In this document: positions 5,494 through 13,796 of the stretch, one piece after another | Layout of the letters: each line of letters begins with the position of its first letter | How positions within the stretch are numbered: the stretch's first letter is position 1 | NCBI GenBank assembly: GCA_965203345.1 | Contig: CBDBCK010000019.1 | Span: forward strand, 1-45,651 | Direction of reading: 5' to 3' | Length of the DNA stretch: 45,651 nt | DNA from: CBDBCK01 sp965203345 | GTDB lineage: Bacteria; Chloroflexota; Dehalococcoidia; Lucifugimonadales; Lucifugimonadaceae | Notes under the pieces: model-generated | Told to the model about the DNA's origin: nothing | What the model saw: the letters and a program-made list of their open reading frames with translations, nothing else | The model's database searches: none | Program-made: the position numbers and the translations under genes

Positions 5494-5561
5494 TAAGTGG
5501 GAACCTTCGATTTTCATGCCCCCATTTGTTTACAGCAAAACCTTTAAGAAAGGGACAAACA

Positions 5562-5819
5562 GTGATCGACAAAACAACGTTCGAGCAAGTTGACAACAAC
5601 ACAGTCAAAGTCCTCGTATTCATCCAGGGTTGGGACAAAGCAGAGCCAGATCAAGTAGGGGTAATAAGGAAGTGTTGGGCATCGAGCCAATGGAAATTTA
5701 CAGGCAACGTATTTGTCAAAGACTTCCGCTGCAACTCGCTCGAGGAGGTGAAAAAGCGCCTCCAGCGCAAAGTGCCAAGAACATTCAGGGGCCTCGGTAA
5801 AAGGAGGGTGAGGAAGTGA
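5562..5819 (+). CDS. Small basic protein, unknown function
   Basis: The start is taken at GTG 5562 behind AAGAAAGGGA; an upstream in-frame TTG at 5526 has no ribosome site and lies in the boundary repeat. The product has about 85 residues: a beta-rich half (VKVLVFIQGWDK, WKFTGNVFVKDF), then a strongly basic C-terminal helix and tail (KKRLQRKVP, RGLGKRRVRK) suited to nucleic-acid binding. It is promoted by the copy at 5465 and coupled to the next gene by a GTGA overlap. No family recognised. Confidence 0.6.
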   Translation: MIDKTTFEQVDNNTVKVLVFIQGWDKAEPDQVGVIRKCWASSQWKFTGNVFVKDFRCNSLEEVKKRLQRKVPRTFRGLGKRRVRK

Positions 5820-5893
5820 TAAGTCAAGCACGGGAGCGGATGATTGATCGTGTTCTGAACCTCGTCAAAAAAGTTGAGAGAAAGGGGGCGTAA
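5816..5893 (+). CDS. 25-residue coupled peptide
   Basis: GTG 5816 overlaps the preceding stop as GTGA, with GGAGGGTGAGG upstream. It encodes one basic amphipathic helix (RMIDRVLNLVKKVERK pattern). Its stop lies five bases before the end of the convergent tail gene. The ribosome site and overlap argue for translation; function unknown. Confidence 0.45.
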   Translation: MISQARERMIDRVLNLVKKVERKGA

Positions 5894-5897
5894 AAAA

Positions 5898-6353
5898 TCA
5901 ATTCAATTTAAGGGCGACAAAGGCAACAGACACGTCCTGCTCTTCATCGTGGTTGCCAACCTGACCCCCGACGACAGAGAAGCCTGTGGTCGTAGCGTTA
6001 TAGACCTGAAGGTGCGTAAATTGCCTTCTAAAGTCTGAATCGTTCAAGTCTGGGCTTGGATTTTCGGGGTCCGTTTGATTATAAACGTTCACAATCACGA
6101 TGGGGATCGTATTCGCGGGCGTTTGGTAAACAACCCGATAGTGACCTTCTTCAGCACGAGTTACGCTCGAAGCTTGAAACAAGCTATAAGCAGTTCCATC
6201 ACTCCGCCAAGCGCCAAAGGCATGCACATGCAATCCTGGGAAGGCAAGGCTGTGCGTTTGCGTTATGGCGTCCCGAATCTTCCGCATGAGAGTTTCGGTG
6301 ATAGGCTGCCCTGCCCTTAATTCGGCATCGGTAATTTGAACGATATCGACCAT
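5898..6353 (-). CDS. Distal tail or fibre-tip protein
   Basis: The product has 151 residues from ATG 6353 with GAGGTTGTGTT upstream. Two N-terminal helices (ITDAELRAGQPITETLMRKIRDAI) look like a fibre or baseplate attachment segment. A beta-rich domain follows (HVHAFGAWRSDGT, FTHLQVYNATTTGFSVVGG) and closes with a DVSVAFVAL strand. This organisation is usual for small tip proteins at the end of a tail operon. It is the last gene of the structural transcript and convergent with 5816-5893. Receptor binding is possible but not shown. Confidence 0.6.
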   Translation of the reverse strand: MVDIVQITDAELRAGQPITETLMRKIRDAITQTHSLAFPGLHVHAFGAWRSDGTAYSLFQASSVTRAEEGHYRVVYQTPANTIPIVIVNVYNQTDPENPSPDLNDSDFRRQFTHLQVYNATTTGFSVVGGQVGNHDEEQDVSVAFVALKLN

Positions 6354-6365
6354 AACACAACCTCA

Positions 6366-8159
6366 CTAAATGATGACCCAAGGGTCTGTATTGTCGGGCA
6401 TCCGACCATTAGGCGCAGAAATCCAAGACGTCCTCCGCAAATAATCCTCTTCCACCGCGCCAGCAAATTCTACCTCATCAGCCGGAGCAACAAAAGCGAG
6501 CCTCCTCCTGACCTCAAAGTTAAATTCATAATCGCTAGGCGAAAGCAAATACTTCACGTTCGTGTTGGGCAAAAATTCCGCAGAAATTATCCGCCAGGTC
6601 GAAAGCCTAGGGTTCCCTTCAAAATCGACAAAAAGATCCGTCTCCACCAAAACGACGTCGCCTGTCCAATAAATCTCGCCAAACTCCCTGGGAACTTCTA
6701 CATTTAGCTCCAGGACGGCGTTCTGCGACCTTTGCAGGAGGTTCCTTGAAACAGGGGAAATCACACTCTCCTCATTCGCAGAAATCCAACGTGTCTCTAA
6801 AGTGGAAATTCGGGAGCTACCATATTCAATTTCGCGTTCTACGCTCGGATTTGCCGTAATAAGCAGGCGTGAAAAATTCTCTGGACCAAAGCTCCCCAAA
6901 GGGTCAATCAAGCCAAAGTAAAAATGAAGTTGTGTGTAAAATCTTTCAGGGATCTCTTTGATTGAAGAGTTCCGCAGAAAAGCATTGTCGTCAGTAAGGG
7001 GTTGAAGGCCGACGTCTTCAGAGAAGATTGGACGTAGGGCATTAAGGCGTATCTTGCTCATGCGCTCGTCCCACCACAAATAAATCCCGAAGCGCGAAAG
7101 ACCACTCAACAAATCTTTTATCAACACAGGCTCCGCGATAGCGGTTGTAAAATTAAGGGAAGAAAGCCAAAGGTCCCCTTCCGACCGCCAGCCCTCAATA
7201 TCGACCCACCTCTCGTCGATGTCTGCTTTGCTGACAATAAGATCAAGCAGAATGTCAACAATGTTAACGCCCTGGTAGTGTAAAACAGACTGAACCTTTT
7301 CCCCAGTTTCATGCTCGTCGGCGTCTGTGTTGAATTGACCTCGGGCAACTATGCGCAAGTGGCCATCGGGGGACGAAGCCTCTCGGCGGAATGAAACGAT
7401 TTCATTATCGATAGCGAGGAATCCATCAACACCCTCCAAAAACAAGGAATTAACCCTCTCAGGAGGGCTGAAGACATAGACGCCAGTAGACGTCGCATCT
7501 ATACCATCATTTTGCAACCCCACCGCGCGCCCCACAAGATTAATACCACTGGGCTCTGGTGCAAGTGCCTGTTTGTTCTCTATGAGCCGAAGCACGTCCT
7601 TTGCAACCAGGCGAACTTGCCTGCGGCTGTCCGGCCCCTCAAAGCGATGGGCAAAGTAAGAGCGACGCGTCATTTGCTCTAGAGTTTGACCAGGCTCCCC
7701 CTCATAGATGTTGACGCGCCTGTTGTCAAAATAAACATTGCGCGACTTCAGTTTTGCAAAGAAAGTAGAACGTCCACGGGCCCCCCGTGGACGTTCTTGC
7801 CAATACGGGTCGGTTTGTAAGCCATCATCAGGGAAATCAACCATATCAACCCTAACGGACGCCCTCTTGCCCAAAACGGAGAACCTCGGATCAAAACCCG
7901 AAGGGTTGAGGACAGTCGCCTGCATAGAAACATTCGCAACAGCAGGGAAGGCATTGACGGGTAAGGCACTTTCCGCAGAACGAGCGTCAGTAAAATAGAA
8001 GGGCTTATCAACACGTTCAAAGTTTTGCCTGTCCTGGCAGGTCGCCCAGGTGTTGTAGCACTTTGCCGAACCCGTCACGCCCACCTGCGCCGTGCAGGGA
8101 GACTCCCCATAAACACGAGAGCAAGAATCCGTAATTAACTCGACAACCTTTAAGGTCAT
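6366..8159 (-). CDS. Tail hub / minor tail protein with N-terminal Cys cluster
   Basis: About 597 residues. I start at ATG 8159, which overlaps the previous stop as ATGA; the frame is open further upstream. The first ~45 residues hold four cysteines (DSC, SPC, AKCY, ATCQD) in a spacing common to siphovirus tail-tip proteins. Lambda gpL, in the equivalent position, binds an iron-sulfur cluster, so metal binding here is an inference. The rest is a long beta-rich hub-like chain with many Trp and Asp residues (WVDIEGWRSEGDLWL, ETRWISANEE). It lies between the tape measure side and the tip gene. Confidence 0.7.
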   Translation of the reverse strand: MTLKVVELITDSCSRVYGESPCTAQVGVTGSAKCYNTWATCQDRQNFERVDKPFYFTDARSAESALPVNAFPAVANVSMQATVLNPSGFDPRFSVLGKRASVRVDMVDFPDDGLQTDPYWQERPRGARGRSTFFAKLKSRNVYFDNRRVNIYEGEPGQTLEQMTRRSYFAHRFEGPDSRRQVRLVAKDVLRLIENKQALAPEPSGINLVGRAVGLQNDGIDATSTGVYVFSPPERVNSLFLEGVDGFLAIDNEIVSFRREASSPDGHLRIVARGQFNTDADEHETGEKVQSVLHYQGVNIVDILLDLIVSKADIDERWVDIEGWRSEGDLWLSSLNFTTAIAEPVLIKDLLSGLSRFGIYLWWDERMSKIRLNALRPIFSEDVGLQPLTDDNAFLRNSSIKEIPERFYTQLHFYFGLIDPLGSFGPENFSRLLITANPSVEREIEYGSSRISTLETRWISANEESVISPVSRNLLQRSQNAVLELNVEVPREFGEIYWTGDVVLVETDLFVDFEGNPRLSTWRIISAEFLPNTNVKYLLSPSDYEFNFEVRRRLAFVAPADEVEFAGAVEEDYLRRTSWISAPNGRMPDNTDPWVII

Positions 8160-8929
8160 GCTGCAGAAAGCTCCATACGAATCCGCATCAAACCAGCAGG
8201 CCCTGTATTCTCTATCCGCAATGGCGAGCGCAGCCAGCAATACTCAACCTCGTTGGGATACTTGTCTGGCCTCCACCAAAGGAAGAACGGCTTCTCCTCG
8301 AGGGAGAGGAGCTTTTCCTCATTTTCTCGAATCCAGGAAGCATCAACGTTCCTAATCGTCAAGGAGGCTTCCTTGCCGCCTATGCTCCGCGTAGTGCCCA
8401 GAAAATGGCCACTCCGACTTATCCTCGGGAAAAATTCATCCGACTTGCTCCAGCGCAAAGGGCGATAGTTCTCATAAATTGGACGAGGGAATTCCAGCAA
8501 CTCCCCAAAATGAATTACAGAACACTGACCAGCACTAAGCAACAGGCGAAAACGAAGGCAGCTGAATTCCCCCCCGTCCATGAAAGAACCCAACGCAGGA
8601 TAAGTATTCATGCCGTCGCGAGTGGTTCTGGCCGTCGCCCCATAAGGAGGATTTGTGTCGGGGAGGAGACGTAGTAGATCGCTGGTTTGGCCAAAAGAAG
8701 CCAAAAACTCAGGACATCTGCCTCTAACCATTGAAACCCTTAAGCGACCTTCAGAAACAACACGCCAAAAATCATTCGTCCTGTAATTCAAGGCATTAAC
8801 GTAGCGTTCTGTTTCCGAGGCTGTGCCGTCGCCAACTTCAAGAGTATATCCCGAGACCTCTTCCCCGCCTTCGATGTCGAGCCAATTCAGCCCGACAAGA
8901 ACTTTATTCGAGCCGACTTCCCTGGGCAT
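8156..8929 (-). CDS. Distal tail-like protein
   Basis: The product has 257 residues from ATG 8929, overlapping the tape measure stop as TAATG. It contains beta-rich stretches (GYTLEVGDGTASETERYV, RLRVSMVRGRCPEF) and a C-terminal part with FLWWRPDKYPNEVEYCWL. Its position directly after the tape measure and before the Cys-cluster hub is that of a distal tail (Dit) or first hub protein. The role is inferred from position; the fold was not recognised from sequence. Confidence 0.6.
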   Translation of the reverse strand: MPREVGSNKVLVGLNWLDIEGGEEVSGYTLEVGDGTASETERYVNALNYRTNDFWRVVSEGRLRVSMVRGRCPEFLASFGQTSDLLRLLPDTNPPYGATARTTRDGMNTYPALGSFMDGGEFSCLRFRLLLSAGQCSVIHFGELLEFPRPIYENYRPLRWSKSDEFFPRISRSGHFLGTTRSIGGKEASLTIRNVDASWIRENEEKLLSLEEKPFFLWWRPDKYPNEVEYCWLRSPLRIENTGPAGLMRIRMELSAA

Positions 8930-11355
8930 TAGGTTGCAACACCTACGGAGCGGATTGTTGCGCCGTCATCAATTTGCTCGTTTATGACGTCCAAGATCCC
9001 TTGCACCTGCTCTCCGGTGAATAAGTCTGAAGGGGAAATCCCTTGAATCCTTATGTCCAAGGAAGGCTGATCGTCTTCTTGCGGCTGTTCCAAAGAGGCA
9101 ACGCCTGTGCCGCCTTGAAACGGACCACCGCTACCCCCACCGCCTCCGCCTGAGCTGCCCCCACCGCCGCCCACAGTCGCCGATTTAATTGAAGCAATGC
9201 GTGCAAACCCAGCCGCCGTCACAGCAGCCGCTATCGCATAGCTGTATGGAGCGGGGTAGTCCCTAAGGGCACGGGTAGCAGCATCGTGTGTATTTACCAC
9301 CGCGCTAGCGATGGCCAAAGCCTGTTGGATCTTAAAGATCGTCTTGTTTGAAGAGTTGACGCCTTGAATCTCCTTATTCAAGAAGTCGAGGACGCTCTTC
9401 GCCTTACCAGCAGCAGTAGCACGAGCGAACTTCATCCGCGCAGTCTCGTGCTTTTGCGTGATTTCCGTAAGACGAGACTGAAGTTTTTCAGCGGCCTTTA
9501 TCTCGAGTTCGTCTATCTCTGCCTTTGTGATCAACTTCAACTCACCGTATTCCCTTATCCTTTGAATTTCCTCCTCGAAGCGATCTATCTCCCGTTGCCG
9601 ATCAAGGTCTTGTTCACTAAGGACGAGTTCATTCCTGAAGTCCCGCAACTCTTTGTCCCTTTGCAGCTTCGCTTCCATGCCTTCTTTATCAATCTTCGCT
9701 AGTTCTTCTTGATGTAATATGAGGGCGTCCCTTGAGCGCTGATCTGCTTCCTCTTGCGAGATTATTTTTTGATCCTCGAAAGAGTTTATCGCATCAAGCT
9801 GTTCGGAGAACCTATTCGCCTCTATGGCCTTTGCGCGTTCGGAGGAGTCTGAAATTAGACTTAGCTTCTGCTGCTCGGCAGACTTGATCAATTGAAGATG
9901 CGCGTTTAATTGCGCCTCGGGCGAATCGCCACCAACTTCAGCAGCTGATAAAACGCCGCCACCTTCCTCCCGTGCCTGCCGAGCGGCCTCATCACGCTCC
10001 CTGTTCCTGCGTTGACGTTCCTGGATCCTCTCCATAGATTGAGAGCGTTGACTTTCTACAAATCCACCGCCAGTTTGAGCAATATCGGCAGCTTGCTTTT
10101 CTGTCAGACCACGTTCTTTCAAAAATTCTCTATATGCTTTCAACCTTCTTTCTAATTCACCCTTCAAGTATTTAGTTTCTCTAGAGATTCGCATTCTTTC
10201 AGCATTATCAGCAACTGATAAGGGATTATAAGAGGGCGCATCGTCCGTATTGACGTCAATTTGCCTCCCTGTAATAAGTCCCCTATGGTCAAGGGGATTT
10301 CTTCGGGCACTCTCTAGACCAGAAGCAACTACCTCACCTGCACGCTTGGTATCCGCAGCCAGTTTAGCATGGTCAATTTCCACGATTCTAGCTGCGTTCT
10401 TACTAAGTCGTTCTTGTATTAACTGAATTTGGTCGAATCTATTTATTATTTCTTTTTGAACAGGATCGCCAAAAAGGGACGTATAAGTCCTGCCTATGTC
10501 GAAAAGAAAGGAAATCACGCCAGAGAAGAAAGAATCAAAAGCTTGCTTCAAAAACCCAGTGTCGGAAATCAGGTTCGCCGTCTGCTGCGCAATTATCTCA
10601 AGGTAGGGTGCTGAGGTAACCGCCAGTTGATTCTGAACGGAATCGACTGCGAGTCCTAAAACACTCAAAGACTTATTCGCACTCTGAACCGCTAGGGCGT
10701 CCGCCTCGCTCAAAGCCAAGCCAAACCTCTCAACCTCAGAACGGGCACGCTTTATGGCTTCTCCGTTGTTGTCTAAGATCCGCGTAAATTCAACAGAGCT
10801 AACTCCCATCTGCGTTAAAACAGCCAGAACATCCGACGCAGGTAAATTTAATTCATGAAGCCTGTTTGCGAGGAATTCAAGCCTCCCCGTCAACGTTGGG
10901 ATCGCTTCAAGCTCCTCTGCACCAATCCCCAGGCGCAAGAACGCCTCAAAAGCACCCCCAGCCCCTTCACGGGCTTCGCCTATGGCGCGGGTCAAGTCTT
11001 CAAAAGAGGAAGTTGCATCGTCAATTTCAACACCCGTCAATTCAGCAGCACGGGTAAGAATCTGAATCGACTCAATCGTCGTATCCAAAGAGCGTGCAAC
11101 AGCCGCCTGGGAACCAACAAGTTCTAAAGAAGAATTCAAGAATGATCTGAAGGCAACAGCTGCTGCAGCAACCGAAGCTGTAACAGCTGCGGAAGCAATA
11201 GCAACATTCCTGAAAGAAGTTGAAAGGCCTCGGCTAGCCGAAGCTGTCGAGCGATCAAAGCTCCGGACATTCTTCTTTGAACGCTCTATAGCTCTCCTTA
11301 AATCCCTGTCTTGCCCTTCGATCCTTACGGAAATTCCATCAATACTTTGGGGCAC
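8929..11355 (-). CDS. Tape measure protein
   Basis: The product has 808 residues from GTG 11355 behind GGGGGGATAAAGC. It has a Ser/Ala-rich N-terminus and a hydrophobic helix near 50-70. Long charged coiled coil covers roughly 390-670 (ERRLKAYREFLKERGL, RQREIDRFEEEIQRIREY). An Ala-rich hydrophobic segment lies near 690-740, followed by a Gly/Ser-rich linker. This is the usual tape measure build. At the known ratio of about 0.15 nm per residue it would set a tail near 120 nm. It follows the assembly chaperones, as expected. Confidence 0.9.
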   Translation of the reverse strand: MPQSIDGISVRIEGQDRDLRRAIERSKKNVRSFDRSTASASRGLSTSFRNVAIASAAVTASVAAAAVAFRSFLNSSLELVGSQAAVARSLDTTIESIQILTRAAELTGVEIDDATSSFEDLTRAIGEAREGAGGAFEAFLRLGIGAEELEAIPTLTGRLEFLANRLHELNLPASDVLAVLTQMGVSSVEFTRILDNNGEAIKRARSEVERFGLALSEADALAVQSANKSLSVLGLAVDSVQNQLAVTSAPYLEIIAQQTANLISDTGFLKQAFDSFFSGVISFLFDIGRTYTSLFGDPVQKEIINRFDQIQLIQERLSKNAARIVEIDHAKLAADTKRAGEVVASGLESARRNPLDHRGLITGRQIDVNTDDAPSYNPLSVADNAERMRISRETKYLKGELERRLKAYREFLKERGLTEKQAADIAQTGGGFVESQRSQSMERIQERQRRNRERDEAARQAREEGGGVLSAAEVGGDSPEAQLNAHLQLIKSAEQQKLSLISDSSERAKAIEANRFSEQLDAINSFEDQKIISQEEADQRSRDALILHQEELAKIDKEGMEAKLQRDKELRDFRNELVLSEQDLDRQREIDRFEEEIQRIREYGELKLITKAEIDELEIKAAEKLQSRLTEITQKHETARMKFARATAAGKAKSVLDFLNKEIQGVNSSNKTIFKIQQALAIASAVVNTHDAATRALRDYPAPYSYAIAAAVTAAGFARIASIKSATVGGGGGSSGGGGGGSGGPFQGGTGVASLEQPQEDDQPSLDIRIQGISPSDLFTGEQVQGILDVINEQIDDGATIRSVGVAT

Positions 11356-11578
11356 GCTTTATCCCCCCTTGCCTTTCTAGGAGATCACGCAGCTCCTTTG
11401 CTTTTTTCTTAGGCATGATCCTGCCTGCGTCGATTTCCTGCTCCTGGTCTTCAACCAAAGAGAAGAGTTCGCTAAAACTCATTGCCCAAAATTCCGAAGG
11501 AGCAATACCCCACGATCTAATCGCTAGGCCATAGATGGGGCGAAGGTCTATTCGGCCTGCGGAGGGGCGTTTTGTTCC
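11339..11578 (-). CDS. Tail assembly chaperone, downstream frame (likely -1 frameshift extension)
   Basis: After the stop of the upstream chaperone, the -1 frame is open for ~80 codons and ends 14 bases inside the tape measure gene. It encodes DLRPIYGLAIRSWGIAPSEFW and then an acidic helix and a basic KKKAKELRDLLE helix, typical of the second chaperone domain in siphoviruses. No start codon with a ribosome site is present. A run of five G at the GAG-GGG-GAA codons offers a place for -1 slippage, but no canonical X-XXY-YYZ heptamer is in frame. The start coordinate marks the earliest slippage point. Confidence 0.65.
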   Translation of the reverse strand, partial: GTKRPSAGRIDLRPIYGLAIRSWGIAPSEFWAMSFSELFSLVEDQEQEIDAGRIMPKKKAKELRDLLERQGGIKRAPKY

Positions 11579-11907
11579 CCCTCGTGCTCTTCAGCCTCGT
11601 GCTCTTCGGCCTCGCGAGCAGAAGCAGGAGCAAGAATTTCAATACACAACTTCAAAGAAGCCCCCTCTACGGAACCAGGCTCCTTGATTGACTCCTCAAT
11701 CACGTCCTCGTGCTTAAGGAGGGGAATGCGCTCTTTCAACGCACAATACACAACCCATGTATGGTGTGTTATGCGATTTGAGCGGACTATCTCCCGAATG
11801 GGGAACCCTTCCTCACTCTCGATTTCAAGAAGGAGCGCTGGGGAAGGAACGCAATCGTATTCAAACTCTCGGAACTTAACCTTCACATTACGCCTAAGAT
11901 TTTGCAC
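11548..11907 (-). CDS. Tail assembly chaperone, upstream frame (gpG-like)
   Basis: I start at GTG 11907 because AAGGAGGTATTT lies directly before it; an ATG at 11925 has no such site. About 119 residues: a beta-rich N-terminal half (VKVKFREFEYDCVPSP), a helical centre and an acidic low-complexity C-terminus with EAEEHE repeats. It sits between the tail tube and tape measure genes, where lambda-type phages encode gpG. The overlapping -1 frame gives the gpGT-like extension. Confidence 0.75.
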   Translation of the reverse strand: MQNLRRNVKVKFREFEYDCVPSPALLLEIESEEGFPIREIVRSNRITHHTWVVYCALKERIPLLKHEDVIEESIKEPGSVEGASLKLCIEILAPASAREAEEHEAEEHEGEQNAPPQAE

Positions 11908-11917
11908 AAATACCTCC

Positions 11918-12658
11918 TTATGCATTCACCAAAGTGACAGCCCCCGAACTCAAAAGCGTTGCCGAAAAAGTAACACTGTCCTCATGCTCAAAGCCTGTCT
12001 CCAAAGACGATAGCATGAAGTTACCAACTTCCTTTTTCTGATCGTTGCCAGTGCCTGGGTCTGGGTGAATGATCTCGACCTTGTAGTGTGTGTTAGGTTC
12101 TGTGTGAAAACGCATCAGGAGATTCGAATACTGCTCCTTGATCATCAACCCGCTGAATGAAACATCAACACTCTTCCTCCCAGGAGTCACAAGCAACGAA
12201 CGCCACCCATCATCATCGTCCGTAGTGGCGTCGATCTCCGAGCGCGCCCGCGTTACAGTTTTAGAGCGCGTGCCCCAACTTGTATTCGCATCAAGGGTTG
12301 CTGCAGCAGTCCCAATCCCACCAATCCGAATTTCACAGTTCCTGCCCGCAAGAGCTTCAGTCATAGTCGGCACCTCGACGTTTGTCAAAACATCTGAAGA
12401 AAGTCCTGGGCCATCGCTATTGACACCCCTTACGCGGATGTCATATCGATTACCACCTTGGACTTGGATTGAAAATTCAGCATCATCTGACCCCGTGCTC
12501 AACCACGGGCTGTAGGCATAGCCTGAACCCTCCACTCTGTAGGATGTTTCATAATTCTGCAGCGCAGGCGAAGCAACCAATGGCGTCACACTCAGGAAGG
12601 CTATATGTGGCTCTGCCCTCACAAACGCCAAACCCATAACCTGACCCGGAATCGGCAC
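11918..12658 (-). CDS. Tail tube protein with N-terminal fibronectin-III-like domain
   Basis: GTG 12658 is favoured over TTG 12664 because AGGAGGGA is then at normal spacing. Residues ~1-100 look like an FN3 domain (YETSYRVEGSGY, NRYDIRVRGVNSDGPGLSS). The remaining ~150 residues carry the tail tube pattern (CEIRIGGIG, TSWGTRSKTVTRARSEIDATT, VTPGRKSVDVSFSGL). Extra Ig-like domains on tube proteins are more familiar at the C-terminus, so the N-terminal position is notable. Lies between the tail terminator and the chaperones. Confidence 0.8.
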   Translation of the reverse strand: MPIPGQVMGLAFVRAEPHIAFLSVTPLVASPALQNYETSYRVEGSGYAYSPWLSTGSDDAEFSIQVQGGNRYDIRVRGVNSDGPGLSSDVLTNVEVPTMTEALAGRNCEIRIGGIGTAAATLDANTSWGTRSKTVTRARSEIDATTDDDDGWRSLLVTPGRKSVDVSFSGLMIKEQYSNLLMRFHTEPNTHYKVEIIHPDPGTGNDQKKEVGNFMLSSLETGFEHEDSVTFSATLLSSGAVTLVNA

Positions 12659-12670
12659 TTTCAATCCCTC

Positions 12671-13102
12671 CTAGCGACTGTGCAAAGCTCGAAAATTTAC
12701 TGTAGCCAAAGGCCTGTTCCTCTCATCACGCCCAACACTCAACGGACCACTCAGAAGCGTCCAAACAGAATAAGAAATACCAACAGCCTGAACGGAAAAA
12801 TCAAACTCAAAAACCCTCCGTATAATAGCCCGCGCAAATTCCATAGCCTCAACATAAGGGTCTTCGCTTGTTGTCCCAACACTAATCAACCTATTCCCCC
12901 GGATACGAACTTGGATGAAAGCTGTTGCGATTCCATCAAATCCACTCACAGCATCTGGACCAGCACCTGAATCATAAACAGTCATGATCCTGTCTGGAAC
13001 GTCAGGCTCCCTGCCCACGAACATATTCCGCCCAGCAAAAAGAAGCCTCCCTCCAATTTGCCTACCTTCCATCGCTGAGGAGAAATGCCGAGCAGCAGAC
13101 AC
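12671..13102 (-). CDS. Tail terminator-like protein
   Basis: The product has 143 residues from GTG 13102, overlapping the upstream stop, with GAGGGGGC before it. Central strands (TAFIQVRIRGNRLISVG), a helix (EAMEFARAIIRRVF) and a closing beta stretch ending in RNRPLATVNF give the alpha/beta pattern of small terminator proteins. It follows the gp10-like protein and precedes the tube. Assignment rests mainly on position and this pattern. Confidence 0.65.
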   Translation of the reverse strand: MSAARHFSSAMEGRQIGGRLLFAGRNMFVGREPDVPDRIMTVYDSGAGPDAVSGFDGIATAFIQVRIRGNRLISVGTTSEDPYVEAMEFARAIIRRVFEFDFSVQAVGISYSVWTLLSGPLSVGRDERNRPLATVNFRALHSR

Positions 13103-13473
13103 TAAGCCCCCTCCATGTCTTCAGCGATTATACGAACAATCTCGTCCTCGTTTTCCCTAAATGCGAGTTCCAGGAATTTTGCCCGCGCTCTAGGCCGCCT
13201 GAAATTCGCCTCAACATTTTCATGAACAGCAGCAGCATAATCTGCAAGATAAGCCACTTCAGAAGCCGAACGATCTCCAGGCACAATACGCGCCACACCA
13301 CTTGCGGCAAGGTTGCCTGTTTTAATAGGGACAGTCTCATCCGCCTTCCTGTGGATGAACTGCGCTGCCTTCAAGGTGCCCCTAACATGCCCTTGGCCAA
13401 GGGCCTTGATGCGTTGATTGATCCTCTGCTCAAGGGCACGGATTCCTGATGTAACGAGTCGCAATTCAATCAT
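13102..13473 (-). CDS. HK97 gp10-like tail completion protein
   Basis: The product has 123 residues from ATG 13473, start overlapping the previous stop. It carries the family signature VPIKTGNLAASG, followed by a YAAAVHENVE-type segment and RARAKFLELAF near the C-terminus. Members join head and tail during assembly. The family call is firm and matches its place after the head-closure gene. Confidence 0.85.
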   Translation of the reverse strand: MIELRLVTSGIRALEQRINQRIKALGQGHVRGTLKAAQFIHRKADETVPIKTGNLAASGVARIVPGDRSASEVAYLADYAAAVHENVEANFRRPRARAKFLELAFRENEDEIVRIIAEDMEGA

Positions 13474-13787
13474 AATACAATCCTCACCAAAACCTCAACC
13501 CCATTCAAGGAAGGCACCCTCTCCACAGCCCTCACCTCGCGCGCCTGCTCAAGGGGGGACTCCTCCCCTAGGGCGACAAGGTCTTCTGAAGAAGCCTCCC
13601 CACCAACAAACACAATGTGCTCAACAACCCTTTCTTCACCAAAATCCCCCCGCGCGAGAGAAACCTTTTCCTCCCAACGACATGGTAAGATGATGGGCTC
13701 TGCGTAAGACTTAACTCCTGTAGCAGATTGACTAACCTTACGCCAAACTTTTGCCTTCTGCGTCATTGAACGGGTATAGAACGCCAA
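13470..13787 (-). CDS. Head closure / head-tail joining protein
   Basis: The product has 105 residues from TTG 13787 with GAGGTGAATT upstream. Beta-rich: an MTQKAKVWRK start, PCRWEEKVSL, EHIVFVGG, and a closing VEVLVRIVL strand, as in small stopper proteins. It begins right after the duplicated intergenic element at 13797-14063 and opens the connector-tail gene block. Its distance from the DUF4054 connector (21063) is unusual, since these are normally adjacent. Confidence 0.65.
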   Translation of the reverse strand: MAFYTRSMTQKAKVWRKVSQSATGVKSYAEPIILPCRWEEKVSLARGDFGEERVVEHIVFVGGEASSEDLVALGEESPLEQAREVRAVERVPSLNGVEVLVRIVL

Positions 13788-13796
13788 AATTCACCT

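Larger units (their letters stand above)
1661..5540. repeat. Inverted-repeat cassette island
   Basis: A ~50-bp sequence at 1661-1711 recurs inverted at 5488-5540 and bounds the island. Inside, 2557-2942 matches 5171-5487 inverted (the left arm has one extra 72-bp promoter unit), and 3203-3372 matches 4681-4850 inverted without a mismatch. Only the gene bodies between the matching blocks differ. The centre is the tandem array. No transposase or recombinase gene is present. It is an accessory locus built by duplication and inversion; its mobility is untested. Confidence 0.8.

Noticed and set aside
1661..5540. Diversity-generating retroelement
   Set aside because: Constant starts with variable bodies invite the idea, but there is no reverse transcriptase, no template/variable repeat pair, and the bodies differ over their whole length.
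1661..5540. Transposon
   Set aside because: Boundary inverted repeats exist, but no transposase or recombinase gene and no clear target-site duplication were seen.
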